Shown piece after piece: positions 61,697-64,000 of a stretch of 64,000 bases of DNA. The notes under the pieces are model-generated. The model ran no database searches. It saw nothing but the letters and a program-made list of their open reading frames with translations, and had not been told where the DNA came from. This DNA is from Gemmatimonadales bacterium UBA2982 (lineage in GTDB: Bacteria > Gemmatimonadota > Gemmatimonadetes > Longimicrobiales > Gaopeijiaceae), in the NCBI GenBank assembly GCA_002347035.1, contig DEAM01000001.1, positions 1 through 64,000 of the forward strand. Reading direction: 5' to 3'. Each line of letters begins with the position of its first letter. The stretch's first letter is position 1. The position numbers were made by a program, and so were the translations under genes.

Positions 61697-64000
61697 ATGG
61701 CCAGGAATCAAAGTGCCCAAAATAAGGACGCCTCGCGTCAGAGCACGAATCCACCACCCACGGTGCACATTCCGATATGGCTTCCACCCACCCTCTTCGC
61801 GAGCCTCGCCGTCATCCTATTTAGGGAGTTCATCTTCGGCGAAGAAATGCTCTTCGGCAGCGATACACTTGGGCTTGGGTACGTAGCTCGTGCTTTTTAC
61901 GCAGAAGCTCTAACTGAACTAGGAAGTTTTCCTAGTTGGGCCCCACTTATTCTCGGGGGCACTCCGTTCATCGAAGCTTTGGCAAGCGGGGACTCTCTGT
62001 ATCCGCCCTCTTTGCTACTCTTCCTTCTTGCGGAGCCATACCGAGCCTTGGGATGGAAGCTTGTTCTGCATGTAGGGCTCGCTGGCTTATTCATGTTCGG
62101 GTGGATCCGTAGCATCGGTGCTTCGCGAAGCGCCGCCGTCTTCAGTGGCACAGCCTATATGCTGGCGCCTTACCTCGTCAGCCTAGTTCAGCCGGGGCAT
62201 GACGGAAAGATTTTCGTGACAGCGTTAGCCCCCCTCATGTTTTGGGTGGTCGAGCGACATTTCGTACGGCCAAGTGTCCAGACCTTCACCGGTATTGCGT
62301 TCGTCGTAGCCTTGGTGATCTATACCACACACTTCCAGATGGCCTACTTCCTATTCGGAGGCACAGGCCTCTACGCCATTTTCCGATCAATACAGGTTTG
62401 CCGCTCGGGTAGGGAGCTGGAGCAGGGAAAGAATCCGAAAGCTTTCCGGGCTGCCAGCACCACCTTCAGTCTTTTTCTTGGAGCAGCCCTCATTGGATCC
62501 GGTGTTGCGGGACTTCAATTGTTCCCCTCCGTCGATTACGTGACGGAACACTCTCGGCGGATCCAGACGACTCGTGAGGCCTCTGGAGAGAGTGGCGTTG
62601 AGTGGTCCAGTTCCTGGTCCCTTCATCCGGAAGAGGTGATGGCCCTTCTGATTCCCGAATTCGCTGGAAACAACTCGGGAGGAGCTGATTGGTCGCAGGG
62701 TACGTACTGGGGCAGGAACGCCCTTAAGGATAATCACGAGAGTACGGGCATCGTTGTCTTACTGTTTGCTACTATAGCATTTGTAGGGGGGAGGAAACGA
62801 GCGTTCCGGGTCTTCTTCGCCACTCTGGGTGCCCTGGCACTCCTCTTTGCCCTTGGCACACACACACCCTTGTGGAGGATCTTTTATGAGCTTCTGCCTG
62901 GGATTGCCCTCTTCAGGGCACCATCGCAAGTGATGTTCCTTTTCGTCTTCGCAATTTCTACGCTTGCCGCGCTCGGACTAGATCGTATGCTTTCCGTCTC
63001 TCAGTCTGATAAGACCAATTGGGGCCCGATCATGCGGCTTCTCTTGGGTGCTGCTGCCCTGATGGGATTACTAGGTGTCCTGGCATCTTCAGGCGTGCTT
63101 CTATCAATCTGGACGTCTTTTATCTACCCGGATATCGATGCTGGCCGTCTTGCTCGTCTGGATGCGCTTCAACCGTTCATCGAACGTGGTGCATGGACCT
63201 CGTTTTTCCTTGTGTTGGGGGCCAGCGCCCTCGTTTACGCGTCTCGGCGTGGCCTCGTTGCCTCAACCGGGATTGTAGCTGGCTTGGTCCTCTTGGTAAT
63301 TGCTGACGAGTACCGGATAAGCTCCGGTTTTATCCAGGTTATAGATTTCCAGGAGTGGTCGGCTGCGGATGCAAACGAACAAGCTATCCTAGACCAGGAA
63401 GCGGAGAGAGAAGAACCGTACCGCCTACTCTCCTTCAGGCGCAATGGACAGGATGTGCACCCCGCACTCCATGGAATTGAGCTCGCAGCTGGTCACCACC
63501 CAAACGACTTGTCGCGATATCGCGAACTGATCGGCATGGTTGGGTCTGGGTTACCCATGAACTTGCTCGATGAGGACATCCGCCGTCTCCTCAACGTTGA
63601 GTACATACTTTGGCCGGACTATCAGTTTGGGCAGTCTTTGGGTGACCTATCTGTCCTCTCCCGGACTCAGCTACAAGATGGAACACCCTACGAGACTGTT
63701 CATCGAGTGAGGAGTCTCCCACGTGCTCGCCTCGTTGGGTCTGCAACCGTTAAGCAGGATGCGGAGGCTGTCGGTTATATGCTGTCGAGTGATTTTGATC
63801 CAGTTCGGGAAGTTGTGCTAGCGGAACCTCCACCCATCCCCCTAAATGGCGAACCGGTAACCGGTTCTGTGGTTTGGCAAGAACGGACCATAAACCGACA
63901 AGTACTGTCAGTAAGCTCTGATCGGCCGGCACTTTTAGTCATATCAGACAATTGGTTCCCAGCTTGGCGGGCTAATATTGATGGTATAGATACACCAATT
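61697..64000 (+). CDS. YfhO-like membrane protein, C-terminus beyond the right edge
   Basis: An open frame from ATG 61697 runs to the window end (768 codons, no stop). Some ten or more hydrophobic helices fill residues about 30-530. The N-terminal part has FGSDTLGLGYVARAFYAE and a WAPLILGGTPF loop, the general plan of GT-C type or YfhO proteins. A soluble C-terminal region ends SDNWFPAWRANIDG, the typical YfhO strand. Some YfhO proteins help glycosylate teichoic acids or other cell-surface polymers; the role here is inferred from the neighbours. Confidence 0.82.
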   Translation, partial: MARNQSAQNKDASRQSTNPPPTVHIPIWLPPTLFASLAVILFREFIFGEEMLFGSDTLGLGYVARAFYAEALTELGSFPSWAPLILGGTPFIEALASGDSLYPPSLLLFLLAEPYRALGWKLVLHVGLAGLFMFGWIRSIGASRSAAVFSGTAYMLAPYLVSLVQPGHDGKIFVTALAPLMFWVVERHFVRPSVQTFTGIAFVVALVIYTTHFQMAYFLFGGTGLYAIFRSIQVCRSGRELEQGKNPKAFRAASTTFSLFLGAALIGSGVAGLQLFPSVDYVTEHSRRIQTTREASGESGVEWSSSWSLHPEEVMALLIPEFAGNNSGGADWSQGTYWGRNALKDNHESTGIVVLLFATIAFVGGRKRAFRVFFATLGALALLFALGTHTPLWRIFYELLPGIALFRAPSQVMFLFVFAISTLAALGLDRMLSVSQSDKTNWGPIMRLLLGAAALMGLLGVLASSGVLLSIWTSFIYPDIDAGRLARLDALQPFIERGAWTSFFLVLGASALVYASRRGLVASTGIVAGLVLLVIADEYRISSGFIQVIDFQEWSAADANEQAILDQEAEREEPYRLLSFRRNGQDVHPALHGIELAAGHHPNDLSRYRELIGMVGSGLPMNLLDEDIRRLLNVEYILWPDYQFGQSLGDLSVLSRTQLQDGTPYETVHRVRSLPRARLVGSATVKQDAEAVGYMLSSDFDPVREVVLAEPPPIPLNGEPVTGSVVWQERTINRQVLSVSSDRPALLVISDNWFPAWRANIDGIDTPI

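Overview
The window reads as housekeeping chromosome from a diderm (Gram-negative) bacterium of moderate GC content. It carries KDO and LPS-transport genes, sigma-54, a complete 14-subunit complex I and a Rho factor with an arginine-rich N-terminal insert. The gene orders (sucC-sucD-CBS-ndk-DUF177-rpmF-plsX-fab; tesA divergent from a YbbA/YbbP-type transporter; kds-lpt-rpoN) and the family mix resemble Gemmatimonadota or a neighbouring environmental phylum. That assignment is inference; no rRNA is present to confirm it. No tRNA, rRNA, CRISPR array, IS element or prophage was seen.

Layout. 1-832 (minus): the 5' part of an aromatic-rich secreted protein of unknown function that runs off the left edge. 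833-1244: non-coding, with a structured leader ahead of rho. 1245-7268: rho, a membrane-anchored SRPBCC protein, a TesA-like SGNH esterase and, divergently, a two-gene ABC exporter. 7277-8871 (minus): a PLP aminotransferase and a small zinc-ribbon membrane protein. 9087-11654: CopC, CopD and a YbdG-type mechanosensitive channel. 11764-12318 (minus): dcd. 12525-26930: nuoABCDEFGHIJKLMN in canonical order with very tight spacing. 26957-31112: phosphohexomutase and a UPF0182 membrane protein. 31255-34940: succinyl-CoA ligase, a CBS protein, NDP kinase, DUF177 and L32. 35027-42349: the fatty-acid synthesis cluster plsX-fabH-fabD-fabG-acpP-fabF, then ispF, a DedA protein and a Xer recombinase. 42351-43964 (minus): an S41 processing protease. 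44129-46648: nadE and a TrpG/PabA amidotransferase. 46693-49702: a looser accessory stretch of a secreted unknown, GrpB-family, Cys-rich unknown and cupin genes. 49857-58471: kdsB-pyrG-kdsA-kdsC-lptC-lptA-lptB-rpoN, which makes KDO and builds the LPS transport bridge. 58468-64000: GT2, WecB, GT4 and a YfhO-like membrane protein, a surface-glycan block running off the right edge.

Genes are packed tightly. Many same-strand neighbours overlap by exactly four bases (ATGA, GTGA or TTGA), which points to translational coupling, and non-ATG starts are common. No clearly novel multi-gene system was found. The most unusual items are the edge-truncated aromatic protein, a perfect 12-bp stem-loop inside fabF, a G10 tract at the start of the S41 protease gene, structured leaders before rho and sucC, an apparently non-canonical nuoF start, and a 14-base near-palindrome shared by the dcd/nuo and fabG/acpP intergenic regions.
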